NCBI RefSeq assembly: GCF_004028635.1
Contig: NZ_RQJW01000005.1
Span: 186,001-250,000 of the forward strand
Reading direction: 5' to 3'
Origin: Streptomyces cyaneus
GTDB lineage: Bacteria; Actinomycetota; Actinomycetes; Streptomycetales; Streptomycetaceae
DNA: 64,000 nucleotides
A model generated the notes under the pieces. The model did no database searches. It saw only the letters and a list, made by a program, of their open reading frames with translations, and was not told the origin of the DNA. Numbering within the stretch: the first letter of the stretch is position 1; the number at the start of each line of letters is the position of its first letter. The position numbers and the translations under genes are program-made. Of the stretch, positions 9,897 through 18,876 are shown in pieces.

Positions 9897-10805
9897 TTAC
9901 TCGGACTCCTTGTGCTGGGCGCCGGACGCCTCCGGCCGGACGCCGGCTTCCTTGTGCTCGGCGATCCGCACGAACTCCTCGACGGTCAGCGCCTCTCCAC
10001 GTGCCTGCGGCGAGACCCCGGCCGCGACGAGCGCCGCCTCGGCGGCCGCCGCCGAACCCGCCCACCCGGCGAGCGCGGCCCGCAGCGTCTTGCGGCGCTG
10101 GGCGAACGCGGCGTCGATGACGGCGAAGACCTCGCGCCGGGAGGCGGTGGTCTTGAGCGGCTCGGCGCGCCGGGTCAGCGCCACCAGCCCGCTGTCGACG
10201 TTCGGCGCGGGCCAGAAGACATTGCGCCCGATGGCACCGGCCCGCTTGACCTCGGCGTACCAGTTGGCCTTCACGGACGGCACGCCGTACACCTTGGAGC
10301 CGGGCGCGGCGGCCAGCCGGTCGGCGACCTCGGACTGCACCATGACGAGGGTGCGTTCGATGCTCGGGAAAGTCTCGAGCATGTGCAGGAGGACGGGGAC
10401 GGCCACGTTGTAGGGGAGGTTCGCGACCAGGGCGGTGGGCGGCGGGCCGGGGAGCTCGGCGACGTGCATCGCGTCGGAGTGCACCAGCGCGAAACGGTCG
10501 GCGCGCTCCGGCATGCGGGCCGCGATGGTCGCGGGGAGCGCGGCGGCCAGTACGTCGTCGATCTCGACGGCGGTGACGCGGTCGGCCACCTCCAGCAGGG
10601 CGAGGGTGAGGGAGCCGAGCCCCGGGCCCACCTCGACCACCACGTCGTCGGGGCGGACCTCCGCGGTGCGGACGATACGGCGGACCGTGTTCGCGTCGAT
10701 CACGAAGTTCTGGCCGCGCTGCTTGGTGGGACGCACACCGAGGGCGGCCGCCAGCTCACGGATGTCGGCGGGGCCCAGCAGGGCGTCAGGGGTGGGGCTG
10801 CTCAC
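9897..10805 (-). CDS. ksgA: 16S rRNA (adenine1518/1519-N6)-dimethyltransferase
   Basis: 302 aa from a GTG; a long upstream open frame is not supported. It is an SAM-dependent rRNA dimethylase: RGQNFVIDANTVRRIV (30-45), SAM motif I VEVGPGLGSLT (57-67), acidic VEIDD, and the catalytic NLPYNVA (129-135), followed by the C-terminal helical domain with the AFAQRRKTLRAAL signature. It dimethylates the two adjacent adenines near the 3' end of 16S rRNA during 30S assembly; loss of the enzyme gives kasugamycin resistance. It forms an operon with ispE. The upstream rpf gene ends only 91 bp away on the same strand. Confidence 0.96.
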   Translation of the reverse strand: MSSPTPDALLGPADIRELAAALGVRPTKQRGQNFVIDANTVRRIVRTAEVRPDDVVVEVGPGLGSLTLALLEVADRVTAVEIDDVLAAALPATIAARMPERADRFALVHSDAMHVAELPGPPPTALVANLPYNVAVPVLLHMLETFPSIERTLVMVQSEVADRLAAAPGSKVYGVPSVKANWYAEVKRAGAIGRNVFWPAPNVDSGLVALTRRAEPLKTTASRREVFAVIDAAFAQRRKTLRAALAGWAGSAAAAEAALVAAGVSPQARGEALTVEEFVRIAEHKEAGVRPEASGAQHKESE

Positions 10806-10896
10806 CCGACAAGGGTACGGGGCACCGCCGGGCACGATCGCACCAGCGCAGCGGGCTCCGCAGCCGACGGATCCCCGGGCAACCGCGCGCGGACGG

Positions 10897-12366
10897 TCAC
10901 CCGTGCAACCGCCCCCCACAGTGCGGCCAAGGACTAGCCCCCTGCCGCACATACAGCTTCTTCGCCCGCTGTGTCTGTTCCTCCGCCGGTGCGTCCTGCG
11001 GGCGCCCCTCGCCCCCGAGGCTCCGCCAGGTCTGGGTGTCGAACTGGTACAGCCCGCCGTACGTCCCCGACGAATCCACCGCATCCGCGCGCCCCCCGGA
11101 CTCGCACGCCGCCAGCCCCTGCCAGTTCAGATCACCCGCACTGCGCACGGACGTCGGCAACGGCTTCGTCCCCACCTTCACCACCTGTGTCCGCGGCTCC
11201 CGCACCACCTCGGACCTGATCCGCCGCGGCTTCTGCCGGACCCCGTTGACGGTGCGCAGCGAGTACGTGATCCGCCGCAGCCCCGGCTGCCCCGCCCGCT
11301 CGACGACCTCCGTGCCCTTGAACACCGAGGCGTCCTCGATCCGCTCCACGGCGAACGGGATCGCCTCGTCGCGGATCTCCTTGCGGCCGGTGATCCTCAG
11401 GACCGTGACCGTCTGACCGTCGCGCGGAAAGCTCTCGTGCGGGACGGACGTGGTGTCCTGCCCGCGCAGGGTGATGCCGGCCTGCTCGACGACCTCGCCC
11501 ACGGTCGCCGCGTTCGTACGGATCGTGCGCGCCCGGCCGTCCGCCATGACCGTCACCGCGCGCTCGGTGCGCACATCCAGCGCGAGCCCTTCGCGCCCGA
11601 TCCGCCGGGAGCGCGACGTCGACAGATACGCCCCCTCCGCACGCACCCCCAGCTGCTCGAGCGCCGCCTCGACCGTGCGCGCGGTCGTCCACACCTCGCG
11701 CCGCTGACCGTCGAGCGTGAGCCGCACGGGGCGCCCGTAGTGCACCTCGACCTCGTCACCGTTGGAGAGCGCCGCGTCGGGAGCGGGCGCCACCACGTCG
11801 TGCGCCCCCACCGCCACGCCCTGCTCGGCCAGCAGTTCGGTGACGTCGTCCGCGAAGGTGTGCATCTTGCTCGGCTCGCCGTCGACGGTCAGCTCGATCG
11901 CCTTGTCCTTGGCGACGAAGGCGGTCGTCCCGCCCGCGAGGAACGCGACGACCAGCGCCTGCGGCACGAGCCGCCGCATGGGCCCGTCCACCACCCGCTC
12001 CGCGCCCCGCGCCCGGTGCCGACGCGCCGCCCGCCGACCACGCCGGGGGCGCACCACGGGCGCGGGCGCCTCCTCGGGCAGCTCGTACGCGGGCCGGTAC
12101 GTGTCCTCGTATTCGCTGTAATCGCCGTAGTCCCCGTAATGCCCACGGTCCCCGTGGTCCCCGTGGTCCCCGTGGCCGCCGTAGTCCCCCTGGTCGCCGT
12201 AGCCCGCGTACACCCCGTACACAGGTCCATAGGTGTCCGTACGCATCCCGTACGCCCCCTGCACCCCGTACCCCAGCGTCTGAGCGCTGTAGGGGTCGAA
12301 GCCGCCGTACGCCAGGGGCTCGTGGGCGGGGCTCGGGCCATAGGTCTCGAACTGCACGTTGCTCAC
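10897..12366 (-). CDS. Resuscitation-promoting factor-like muralytic enzyme (DUF348-G5-Rpf)
   Basis: 489 aa from a GTG (complement of 12364-12366); the frame stays open upstream but that part overlaps the TatD gene. Residues 1-95 are a Tyr/Gly/Asp-rich tail with tandem GDHGDHGD and GDYGDY units, followed by an Arg-rich stretch. A single TM or signal-anchor spans 132-151. Three DUF348 ubiquitin-like repeats cover about 157-330, a G5 domain follows, and the transglycosylase-like Rpf domain starts near 414 with NWQGLAACESGG, where Glu422 is the catalytic acid. It should cut the peptidoglycan glycan backbone to allow spore germination and growth. The long cytosolic tail is unusual for a secreted Rpf. 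Confidence 0.92.
   Translation of the reverse strand: MSNVQFETYGPSPAHEPLAYGGFDPYSAQTLGYGVQGAYGMRTDTYGPVYGVYAGYGDQGDYGGHGDHGDHGDRGHYGDYGDYSEYEDTYRPAYELPEEAPAPVVRPRRGRRAARRHRARGAERVVDGPMRRLVPQALVVAFLAGGTTAFVAKDKAIELTVDGEPSKMHTFADDVTELLAEQGVAVGAHDVVAPAPDAALSNGDEVEVHYGRPVRLTLDGQRREVWTTARTVEAALEQLGVRAEGAYLSTSRSRRIGREGLALDVRTERAVTVMADGRARTIRTNAATVGEVVEQAGITLRGQDTTSVPHESFPRDGQTVTVLRITGRKEIRDEAIPFAVERIEDASVFKGTEVVERAGQPGLRRITYSLRTVNGVRQKPRRIRSEVVREPRTQVVKVGTKPLPTSVRSAGDLNWQGLAACESGGRADAVDSSGTYGGLYQFDTQTWRSLGGEGRPQDAPAEEQTQRAKKLYVRQGASPWPHCGGRLHG
12136..12192 (-). repeat. Short imperfect in-gene repeats (Gly/Asp/His/Tyr)
   Basis: Roughly 9-bp units of the type GGTCCCCGT/GGTCCCCGTG repeat within the N-terminal part of the rpf-like gene and encode GDHGDHGDHGDRGHYGDYGD. 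This is low-complexity coding DNA, not a CRISPR array. Confidence 0.7.
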
Positions 12367-12506
12367 GACGACACGCTCCAGCGGAGGGGTCCGGATCGGG
12401 CCCACAGAACCTAGCGGAGGGGTGGTTACTCTCCAAAGCCGCCGACTACGCAGCGTAACCAGAGATCCGAGGTGAACCCGCGCGAGCGTTATCCGTCGGT
12501 TATCGG

Positions 12507-13397
12507 TCAGTAGCCGAAGGCATGTGCCGTGTTCCGTCCGAGTGCCGCCGCCAGCGCGTCCTCGTCGATGTCCCGCACTGCGGCCATGGCGCGCACCGTG
12601 ATCGGAATGAGATACGGAGCGTTGGGCCGTCCGCGGTACGGGGCCGGCGTGAGGAAGGGCGCGTCGGTCTCCACGAGGAGCAGCTCCAGCGGGGCCACCG
12701 CCACCGCGTCCCGCAGGTTCTGGGCGTTCTTGAAGGTGACGTTGCCGGCGAAGGACATGTAGTAGCCGGCGCGGGCGCACACCTGGGCCATCTCGGCGTC
12801 CCCGGAGTAGCAGTGGAAGACGGTCCGTTCGGGGGCGCCCTCCTCCTTGAGGATGCGCAGGACGTCCGCGTGGGCGTCGCGGTCGTGGATGACCAGGGCC
12901 TTTCCGTGCCGCTTGGCGATCTCGATGTGGGCGCGGAAGGACGCCTCCTGCGCCTCCTTGCCCTCGGGCCCGGTGCGGAAGTAGTCGAGGCCGGTCTCGC
13001 CGACGCCCTTGACATGCGGCAGTGCGGCCAGCCGGTCGATCTCCGCGAGCGCCTCGTCGAGCGCCGCCGCGCCGCCGGGTTCGCGTGCGCCCTGCCGGGA
13101 CCAGCCGTCGGGGTCCCCGTGCACGATGCGCGGAGCCTCGTTCGGGTGCAGGGCGACGGTCGCGTGCACGGCGTCGTGCCGTGCCGCCGTCTCGGCCGCC
13201 CACTGCGAGCCGCGTACGTCGCAGCCCACCTGCACGACCGTCGTCACCCCGACCGACGCCGCCTTCGCCAGGCCCTCCTCCACCGTGCCGGACTGCATGT
13301 CCAGGTGGGTGTGGGAGTCGGCGACCGGCACCCGGAGCGGTTCCGGGAGGGGCGGGGCGGCGTGCTTGTCGGAAGCGTCGGTGGCGTTCGAAGGCAT
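12507..13397 (-). CDS. TatD-family metal-dependent hydrolase (putative DNase)
   Basis: 296 aa. The TIM-barrel metallohydrolase motifs are in order: DSHTHLD (27-33), the metal Glu in GVGETGLDYF, His in VIHDRDAH, His in VFHCYSG and Asp in LLVETDAPFLTP. TatD proteins are 3'-5' exonuclease/DNases acting on damaged DNA or in cell-death pathways; substrate specificity cannot be read here. About 20 extra residues precede the barrel. It lies 140 bp upstream of rpf on the same strand. Confidence 0.93.
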   Translation of the reverse strand: MPSNATDASDKHAAPPLPEPLRVPVADSHTHLDMQSGTVEEGLAKAASVGVTTVVQVGCDVRGSQWAAETAARHDAVHATVALHPNEAPRIVHGDPDGWSRQGAREPGGAAALDEALAEIDRLAALPHVKGVGETGLDYFRTGPEGKEAQEASFRAHIEIAKRHGKALVIHDRDAHADVLRILKEEGAPERTVFHCYSGDAEMAQVCARAGYYMSFAGNVTFKNAQNLRDAVAVAPLELLLVETDAPFLTPAPYRGRPNAPYLIPITVRAMAAVRDIDEDALAAALGRNTAHAFGY

Positions 13398-13444
13398 GCC
13401 CCGATCCTACGAAAGGGGCATGCCTGATCGTCCGGGCGCTCGGC

Positions 13445-13840
13445 TCAGCTCGCCTTGCGGTGGAAGACGTGCAGGAGATCGGACAGATGCCAGTGGTGGT
13501 CCGCCCCGGCCGCCGACTCCGACTCCGGCTTCGCCTGCCGGGGGATCGACCGGTGGGGGTGCAGGGAGTTCTGCACGGAGGACACCTGCCCGGCCCGCAT
13601 GATGCGGACGACGTGGTTGTCGCAGTTCTGACACGTGGGCCGGCTCAACGGAGACGGAACCACCTGGCCGTCGGCCACGTACATGACGAACTCGCGGCCG
13701 TCACCGTCTATGTGGTGCTCTATCTCGTACGACTGCTCCCAGCCGTGCCCGCAGCGCATGCAGGCGAACGAATACGACTCGTGGACGACGGCGGTCGCGG
13801 CGCTGCGAAGGCCCGTGGTCTGCTGTGCGATCTCACTCAT
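13445..13840 (-). CDS. Conserved zinc-ribbon-like hypothetical protein
   Basis: 131 aa, ATG with GGAGCT upstream. I recognise no named domain, but two CxxC pairs (FACMRCGHGW near 26-35 and PTCQNCDNH near 68-76) suggest a structural zinc ribbon split by an acidic EIEHHIDGDG segment. The C-terminal 40 residues are basic and His-rich with no fold signal. It is soluble, with no signal peptide. The protein appears to be Streptomyces-type conserved; a DNA- or protein-binding role is only inferred from the ribbon. Confidence 0.75.
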   Translation of the reverse strand: MSEIAQQTTGLRSAATAVVHESYSFACMRCGHGWEQSYEIEHHIDGDGREFVMYVADGQVVPSPLSRPTCQNCDNHVVRIMRAGQVSSVQNSLHPHRSIPRQAKPESESAAGADHHWHLSDLLHVFHRKAS

Positions 13841-14031
13841 GCCAGCTCCTGTGGTCCGCTGGGTGGGACGGGTCGCGTCCCACCACCCAGTGGACTCCTC
13901 GGCAGGAGCGAACGCACGCCATCTGTCCAGTGTTGGCGGCGACTTGGGCGTTCCTTGCCGTAAGGGCCGGGTCCCTTTACCTCGGCATGGGGCGCGCGCT
14001 CATGCGATATACGCCCTGCTCACACGGCATT

Positions 14032-14880
14032 TCACGCCCCCGCGTTCTTCGCCGCGACAACCGCGTCGAAGACCTCCCGCTTCGGCACCCCGGCGTCCGC
14101 CGCCACCGCCGCGATCGCCTCCTTGCGCCGCTCCCCCGCCTCTTCACGCACGCGAACCCGCCGCACGAGCTCCTCGGCACCGACCTCCTCGGCCCCCTTC
14201 TCGGGCGCGCCCTCGACCACGACGGTGATCTCCCCGCGCACCCCCTCCGCGGCCCAGGCCGCGAGCTCCCCGAGCCCGCCCCGCTTGACCTCCTCGTACG
14301 TCTTGGTCAGCTCCCGGCACACGGCGGCCCGCCGCTCGGCGCCGAACGCCTCGGCCATCGCGGCGAGCGTGTCGTCGAGCCGGTGCGGGGCCTCGAAGTA
14401 CACGAGCGTCCGCCGCTCCTCGACCACCTCCCGCAGCCGCGACATCCGCTCGCCCGCCTTGCGCGGCAGGAACCCCTCGAAGCAGAACCGGTCGACGGGC
14501 AGCCCGGACAGCGCGAGCGCCGTGAGCACGGCGGACGGCCCCGGTACGGCGGTGACCCGGATGTCCTTCTCGACGGCCGCGGCGACCAGCCGATACCCGG
14601 GGTCCGACACCGACGGCATCCCCGCGTCGGTGACCAGCAGCACGCGCGAGCCCTCCAGGAGCGCCTCGACGAGTTCGGGCGTACGAGCCGACTCGTTGCC
14701 CTCGAAGTACGACACGACCCGCCCGGCCGGCTGCACGCCCAGCGCCTGGGTGAGGCGCCGCAGCCGCCGGGTGTCCTCGGCGGCGATCACGTCCGCTCCC
14801 GCCAGTTCCTCGGCGAGCCGGGGCGGGGCGTCCTTGATGTCGCCGATGGGGGTGCCTGCCAAAACAAGGGTTCCTGTCAC
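14032..14880 (-). CDS. rsmI: 16S rRNA (cytidine1402-2'-O)-methyltransferase
   Basis: 282 aa from a GTG preceded by GAGGATGG; this start is preferred over an upstream ATG at 14907. It is a tetrapyrrole-methylase-fold protein opening TGTLVLAGTPIGD, with EDTRRLRRL, LVTDAGMPSVSDPG and AVPGPSAVLTAL in the expected order and the family FCFEGFLPRK segment. It methylates the 2'-OH of C1402 in the 16S decoding centre. It diverges from pmt across a 62-bp shared promoter region. Confidence 0.95.
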   Translation of the reverse strand: MTGTLVLAGTPIGDIKDAPPRLAEELAGADVIAAEDTRRLRRLTQALGVQPAGRVVSYFEGNESARTPELVEALLEGSRVLLVTDAGMPSVSDPGYRLVAAAVEKDIRVTAVPGPSAVLTALALSGLPVDRFCFEGFLPRKAGERMSRLREVVEERRTLVYFEAPHRLDDTLAAMAEAFGAERRAAVCRELTKTYEEVKRGGLGELAAWAAEGVRGEITVVVEGAPEKGAEEVGAEELVRRVRVREEAGERRKEAIAAVAADAGVPKREVFDAVVAAKNAGA

Positions 14881-14942
14881 GTTTCCATCCTCGCAGGGCG
14901 CATCCACGGGACTCCCACAGACGTGTTCCCTACGATGGCGCG

Positions 14943-16685
14943 GTGACCAGTACCGCGTCCTCCACGGACACCCGGCAGGGCCAGGCGACCCACGAGCAGC
15001 GACCTTCGTGGCAGCAGCGGCTGCGCCGATTCGGCTACACGGCGGCGCCCAGAAGCGACGTACGCGACCGGCTCGTGCCGCCGTACGTCCAGCCCAGCCC
15101 GCGGATGTGGCAGTTCCTCGGCGTCCCGCGGCTGCTCGCCGAGCGGATCGCGCGCTGGTCCGGCTGGGGCGGTCCGCTGCTGGTGACGCTGCTGGCCGGG
15201 TTGCTGCGGTTCTGGAATCTGGGCAGCCCGAAGAAGGTGATATTCGACGAGACGTACTACGCCAAGGACGCGTGGGGGCTCGTCCACCGCGGCTTCGAGG
15301 TCAACTGGGACAAGAACGCCAACGACCTGATCCTGTCGACGAACGGTCACGTCCCGATCCCCACGGACGCGGCGTACGTCGTGCATCCGCCGGTCGGCAA
15401 GTACGTCATCGGGCTCGGCGAGCTGATGTTCGGTTTCAACCCCTTCGGCTGGCGCTTCATGACGGCGCTGCTCGGCACGCTCGCCGTACTGATGCTGTGC
15501 CGCATCGGCCGCCGCATCTTCCGCTCGACGTTCCTCGGCTGCCTGGCCGGCGGGCTGATGGCGGTCGACGGGCTGGCCTTCGTGATGGCCCGCACCTCGC
15601 TGCTCGACGGGGTGCTGATGTTCTTCGTGCTGGCGGCGTTCGGCTGCCTCGTCATCGACCGGGACCGGGCCCGCGCGAAACTCGCCGCCGCGCTGCCCGC
15701 CGACGCCGACGGCCGGGTCCGCCCCGACGCGCACACCGCCGAGACCCTGTTCCTCGGCTGGCGCCCATGGCGCTGGCTGGCGGGTCTGATGCTGGGCCTG
15801 GCCTTCGGCACCAAGTGGAACGCCCTGTACTTCCTGATCGCGTTCGGCCTGATGACAGTGCTGTGGGACGTCGGCGCCCGCAAGGTCGCCGGCGCCCGCT
15901 ACCCGTACATGGCGGTGGTCAAGCGCGACCTGGGCCTCGCTTTCCTCGCGACCGTGCCGGTGGTGATCGTCACCTACCTCGTGTCGTGGACCGGCTGGCT
16001 TCTCTCCCCGACGGACGGCAGCGGCGGCTACTACCGCGACTGGGCGAGCACCGACGAGCGCGCCAGCAGCTGGTCGTGGCTGTTCCCCGACTGGTGGCTC
16101 AGCCTGTGGCACTACGAGAGCCAGGTGTACAAGTTCCACGTCGGCCTGTCGTCCCCGCACACCTACCAGTCCAACCCGTGGAGCTGGATCGTCGACGGCC
16201 GCCCGGTGTCGTTCTTCTACGAGTCCCCCCTGCCCGGCAAGGACGGCTGCCCCGTCGACGCGGGCGAGAAGTGCGCCCGCGAGGTCCTGGCGATCGGCAC
16301 CCCGCTGCTGTGGTGGGTGGCCGCCTTCGCGGTCCTGTACATCCTGTGGCGTTGGGCCTTCCGCCGCGACTGGCGAGCGGGCGCCATCGCCTGCGGCGTC
16401 GCGGCCGGCTACCTCCCCTGGTTCATCTACCAGGAACGCACCATCTTCTTCTTCTACGCCGTCGTCTTCCTCCCCTTCCTCTGTCTGGCCGTAGCCATGC
16501 TCCTCGGCGCGATCATCGGCCCCGCACGCGCCGGCGAGACCCGCCGGGTCGTGGGCGCCACGGGCGCGGGCGTACTGGTACTGCTGATCGCCTGGAACTT
16601 CATCTACTTCTGGCCGATCTACACGGGCACGGCGATCCCGGTCGACGACTGGCGGTCGCGGATGTGGCTGGATACATGGGTGTAG
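14943..16685 (+). CDS. pmt: Dolichyl-phosphate-mannose--protein mannosyltransferase (GT39)
   Basis: 580 aa from a GTG. It is a polytopic membrane glycosyltransferase with the first-loop catalytic motif IFDETYYAKDAW (Asp-Glu), HPPVGKY, about 11 hydrophobic helices and a C-terminal hydrophobic block. It transfers mannose from polyprenyl-phosphate-mannose to Ser/Thr of exported proteins during Sec export. In S. coelicolor the orthologue is needed for lipoprotein glycosylation and phage phiC31 infection (family knowledge). The rsmI/pmt divergent pairing is conserved in actinobacteria. It is followed after 38 bp by a small exported protein. Confidence 0.94.
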   Translation: MTSTASSTDTRQGQATHEQRPSWQQRLRRFGYTAAPRSDVRDRLVPPYVQPSPRMWQFLGVPRLLAERIARWSGWGGPLLVTLLAGLLRFWNLGSPKKVIFDETYYAKDAWGLVHRGFEVNWDKNANDLILSTNGHVPIPTDAAYVVHPPVGKYVIGLGELMFGFNPFGWRFMTALLGTLAVLMLCRIGRRIFRSTFLGCLAGGLMAVDGLAFVMARTSLLDGVLMFFVLAAFGCLVIDRDRARAKLAAALPADADGRVRPDAHTAETLFLGWRPWRWLAGLMLGLAFGTKWNALYFLIAFGLMTVLWDVGARKVAGARYPYMAVVKRDLGLAFLATVPVVIVTYLVSWTGWLLSPTDGSGGYYRDWASTDERASSWSWLFPDWWLSLWHYESQVYKFHVGLSSPHTYQSNPWSWIVDGRPVSFFYESPLPGKDGCPVDAGEKCAREVLAIGTPLLWWVAAFAVLYILWRWAFRRDWRAGAIACGVAAGYLPWFIYQERTIFFFYAVVFLPFLCLAVAMLLGAIIGPARAGETRRVVGATGAGVLVLLIAWNFIYFWPIYTGTAIPVDDWRSRMWLDTWV

Positions 16686-16723
16686 TTTGCGTAACAGGAG
16701 CAGTCGATGATCGTTCACTGAAC

Positions 16724-16942
16724 ATGAACGTAACCAAACGAACACTCGCTGTCATCGCCCTCGCCGGCGCAGCTGTCCTGTCGGCCACCACCGTCGCCAG
16801 CGCCGACACGCGCGATGCGCGCGAGACGCAGCCCGCGCAGACGTCCACCAACCTGGTGTACCCGTACTCGGCCGCCTACCCGCCGGGCATCCTCCCCTTG
16901 GCGGCTGCTCCCGCGGCCGCCCTTCTCTTCGGCGTCCTCTGA
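16724..16942 (+). CDS. Small exported protein of unknown function
   Basis: 72 aa from an ATG. MNVTKRTLAVIALAGAAVLS is a clear signal peptide with a predicted cut after VASA (24-27). The mature chain is about 45 residues, with a Thr/Gln/Ser-rich segment (RETQPAQTSTN) and a hydrophobic Ala/Leu tail (LPLAAAPAAALLFGVL). It has no cysteines. The Thr/Ser stretch next to pmt makes O-mannosylation conceivable, but that is speculation. A strong terminator follows 13 bp after the stop. No close ribosome site is visible; AGGAG lies about 25 nt upstream. Confidence 0.6.
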   Translation: MNVTKRTLAVIALAGAAVLSATTVASADTRDARETQPAQTSTNLVYPYSAAYPPGILPLAAAPAAALLFGVL

Positions 16943-16955
16943 GGATCGTCTCCCG

Positions 16956-16998
16956 CTGAGCGCTGCGGCCGGCCGACCAGGCCGACCGCAGCGCTCAG
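16956..16998 (+). terminator. Strong hairpin terminator
   Basis: CTGAGCGCTGCGG (16956-16968) pairs perfectly with CCGCAGCGCTCAG (16986-16998); the 17-nt loop can form an inner GGCC stem. It ends the pmt/small-protein unit before the first PBP gene. Confidence 0.85.
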
Positions 16999-17127
16999 TC
17001 GCGTCTACGGCGTTACGACGCTCTTCGGTCACTCCACCGCCCATAAAGCGGCCAACAAAAGAAAACTCCTCCCACAGGGTTCCCTCACGCCACTTACAGT
17101 GCGGAAGACGAAAACGGGGAGGGGACC

Positions 17128-18771
17128 ATGTCCAAGGGGGTCAAGGCTGCCGTCATAGGCGGGGTGTTCGCCGTGATGGTGGGGGGTGCCGGGTACGGCG
17201 CGTACAACATCATGTCCGCGTTGAACGGCGGCGGGGCCACGGGGCAGGGCGGTGGGCCGGCGCCGGTGCGGTCCGGGCCGCCTAGTGGGGACGAGGTCGA
17301 GGAGACCACGGCGAAGTTCTTCGCGGCCTGGGAGAAGGGGCAGGCGGCGCAGGCGGCGTCGTACACGAACAACGACGCGGCCGCGGAGGCCGTGCTCACG
17401 TCCTACGGCAAGGCCGCGCACATCACCGGCGTGAAGATCACGCCGGGTGCGCCGAAGGGCGCCACCGTGCCGTACACGGTGAAGGCCAAGGTGTCCTACA
17501 GCGGCAAGTCCGAGCCGCTCAGCTACAAAAGTCGGCTCACCGTCGTGCGCGGGCTCACCACCGGGCGGGCCCTCGTCGACTGGCAACCGACCGTGATCCA
17601 CCCGGAGTTGAGGAAGGACGACACCCTCGTCACCGGCGAGGCGGCCAGCCCGCCCATCGAGGCCGTCGACCGCAACGGCACCGTGCTGACGAAGGGCAAG
17701 TACCCCTCGCTCGGCCCGATCCTGGACACCCTGCGCGAGCGGTACGGCAGCAAGGCCGGCGGCTCGCCCGGCATCGAGCTGGCGATACGGCACGCCGACG
17801 AGTCGCCGGACACTTCGCTGCTGACCCTCGCGAAGGGCAAGCCGGGCAAGCTGGAGACGACGCTCAGCGCGAGCGTGCAGGCGGCGGCCGAGAAGGCGGT
17901 GCAGCAGCACAAGCAGTCCTCGGTGGTGGCGCTCAAGCCGAGTACCGGCGAAATCCTCGCCGTCGCGAACCACCGGGACGACGCCTTCAACGCGGCCTTC
18001 GAGGGCAAGGTCGCCCCGGGCTCCACGATGAAGATCATCACCGCGGCGATGCTCATCGACAACGGCGTGACCTCGATGAACGGCCCCGCGCCCTGCCCTG
18101 ACTCGGCGATGTGGCAGAGCCAGACCTTCAAGAACCTCACGGGCCTGAAAGCCGACGAGAGCGCGAACGCCACGCTCGCCAACGGCTTTATGCGCTCCTG
18201 CAACACGGCCTTCATCAAGCTCGTCGACGAGGACCCGCTCACCGACGCCTCGCTGACACAGGAGGCCGAGGAGCGGTTCGGACTCGGCCGCGACTGGAAG
18301 ACCGGCATCACCTCCGTCGACGGCAGCGTCCCCGCCTCCGCCGGCCCGGACCGCGCGGCCAACGCCATCGGCCAGGGCCAGGTCCAGATGAACCCGCTGA
18401 ACATGGCGTCGGTGACGGCCACCGCGATCACCGGCACGTTCCGGCAGCCGTATCTCGTCTCGCGCGACCTCGACGACCGGCCGTTCGCCACCGCCGACGG
18501 GCTGCGGGCGGGCACAGCCGCCCAGCTGAAGCAGATGATGCGGCTGACCGCGACCTCGGCCCAGGGCACCGCCGTGCGGGTCATGTCCGGGCTCGGCGGC
18601 GACATCGGCGCCAAGACCGGGTCCGCAGAGGTCGACGGAAAGGCCACCTCCGACAGCTGGTTCACGGGTTTCCGTGATGATGTGGCGGCCGCGGCCCTGT
18701 CCCAGCAGGGCGGCCACGGCGGCGACGCGGCCGGGCCGATTGTCGCAGCCGTGCTACGAGCTTCCGGCTGA
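17128..18771 (+). CDS. Penicillin-binding protein (MecA_N + transpeptidase), tandem copy 1
   Basis: 547 aa, ATG with GGGGAGGGGACC. There is an N-terminal signal-anchor (about 7-30), an NTF2-like MecA_N domain (about 50-155), a short dimerisation segment, and a penicillin-binding transpeptidase domain with all three active-site motifs: STMK (PGSTMKI), SCN (RSCNTAF) and KTGSAE. This class B-like D,D-transpeptidase has no glycosyltransferase module. It cross-links peptidoglycan outside the cell. It is a paralogue of the next gene (same layout, many identical blocks such as MNPLNMASV). The MecA_N domain is the one found in S. aureus PBP2a, but no resistance role follows from that. Confidence 0.93.
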   Translation: MSKGVKAAVIGGVFAVMVGGAGYGAYNIMSALNGGGATGQGGGPAPVRSGPPSGDEVEETTAKFFAAWEKGQAAQAASYTNNDAAAEAVLTSYGKAAHITGVKITPGAPKGATVPYTVKAKVSYSGKSEPLSYKSRLTVVRGLTTGRALVDWQPTVIHPELRKDDTLVTGEAASPPIEAVDRNGTVLTKGKYPSLGPILDTLRERYGSKAGGSPGIELAIRHADESPDTSLLTLAKGKPGKLETTLSASVQAAAEKAVQQHKQSSVVALKPSTGEILAVANHRDDAFNAAFEGKVAPGSTMKIITAAMLIDNGVTSMNGPAPCPDSAMWQSQTFKNLTGLKADESANATLANGFMRSCNTAFIKLVDEDPLTDASLTQEAEERFGLGRDWKTGITSVDGSVPASAGPDRAANAIGQGQVQMNPLNMASVTATAITGTFRQPYLVSRDLDDRPFATADGLRAGTAAQLKQMMRLTATSAQGTAVRVMSGLGGDIGAKTGSAEVDGKATSDSWFTGFRDDVAAAALSQQGGHGGDAAGPIVAAVLRASG

Positions 18772-18773
18772 AC

Positions 18774-18802
18774 TTATCCCCCGCGGCACGGGACTCTAGG
18801 GT
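18774..18802 (+). promoter_or_regulatory. Candidate promoter of the second PBP gene
   Basis: TTATCC (18774-18779) and TAGGGT (18797-18802) are separated by exactly 17 bp. TANNNT is the usual actinobacterial -10. It lies in the gap between the two PBP genes, so the second copy could be transcribed on its own. Confidence 0.4.
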
Positions 18803-18876
18803 GGTCGTCGTCGTTGGTATGCGTGAGATCGGCGGGGCGGCGGGGGCCCCTGGAATACGCGAGGGAACGGAAAGAA

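Noticed and set aside
12136..12192. Regular short repeats that could look like a CRISPR array
   Set aside because: They lie in the coding frame of the rpf-like gene, have no unique spacers, and no cas genes are near.
12367..12506. c-di-AMP (ydaO) riboswitch upstream of the rpf-like gene
   Set aside because: Some Streptomyces rpf genes have one, but the 140-bp leader here is too short and shows none of the conserved elements that I can recall.
14123..16942. 939-codon plus-strand frame covering rsmI, pmt and the small protein
   Set aside because: It overlaps three real genes in other frames or strand; only its last 72 codons make a plausible protein.
17128..18771. MecA_N PBP as methicillin-type resistance gene
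   Set aside because: The MecA_N domain is common in actinobacterial PBPs; there is no mec-type regulator or mobile element and the paralogue is adjacent.
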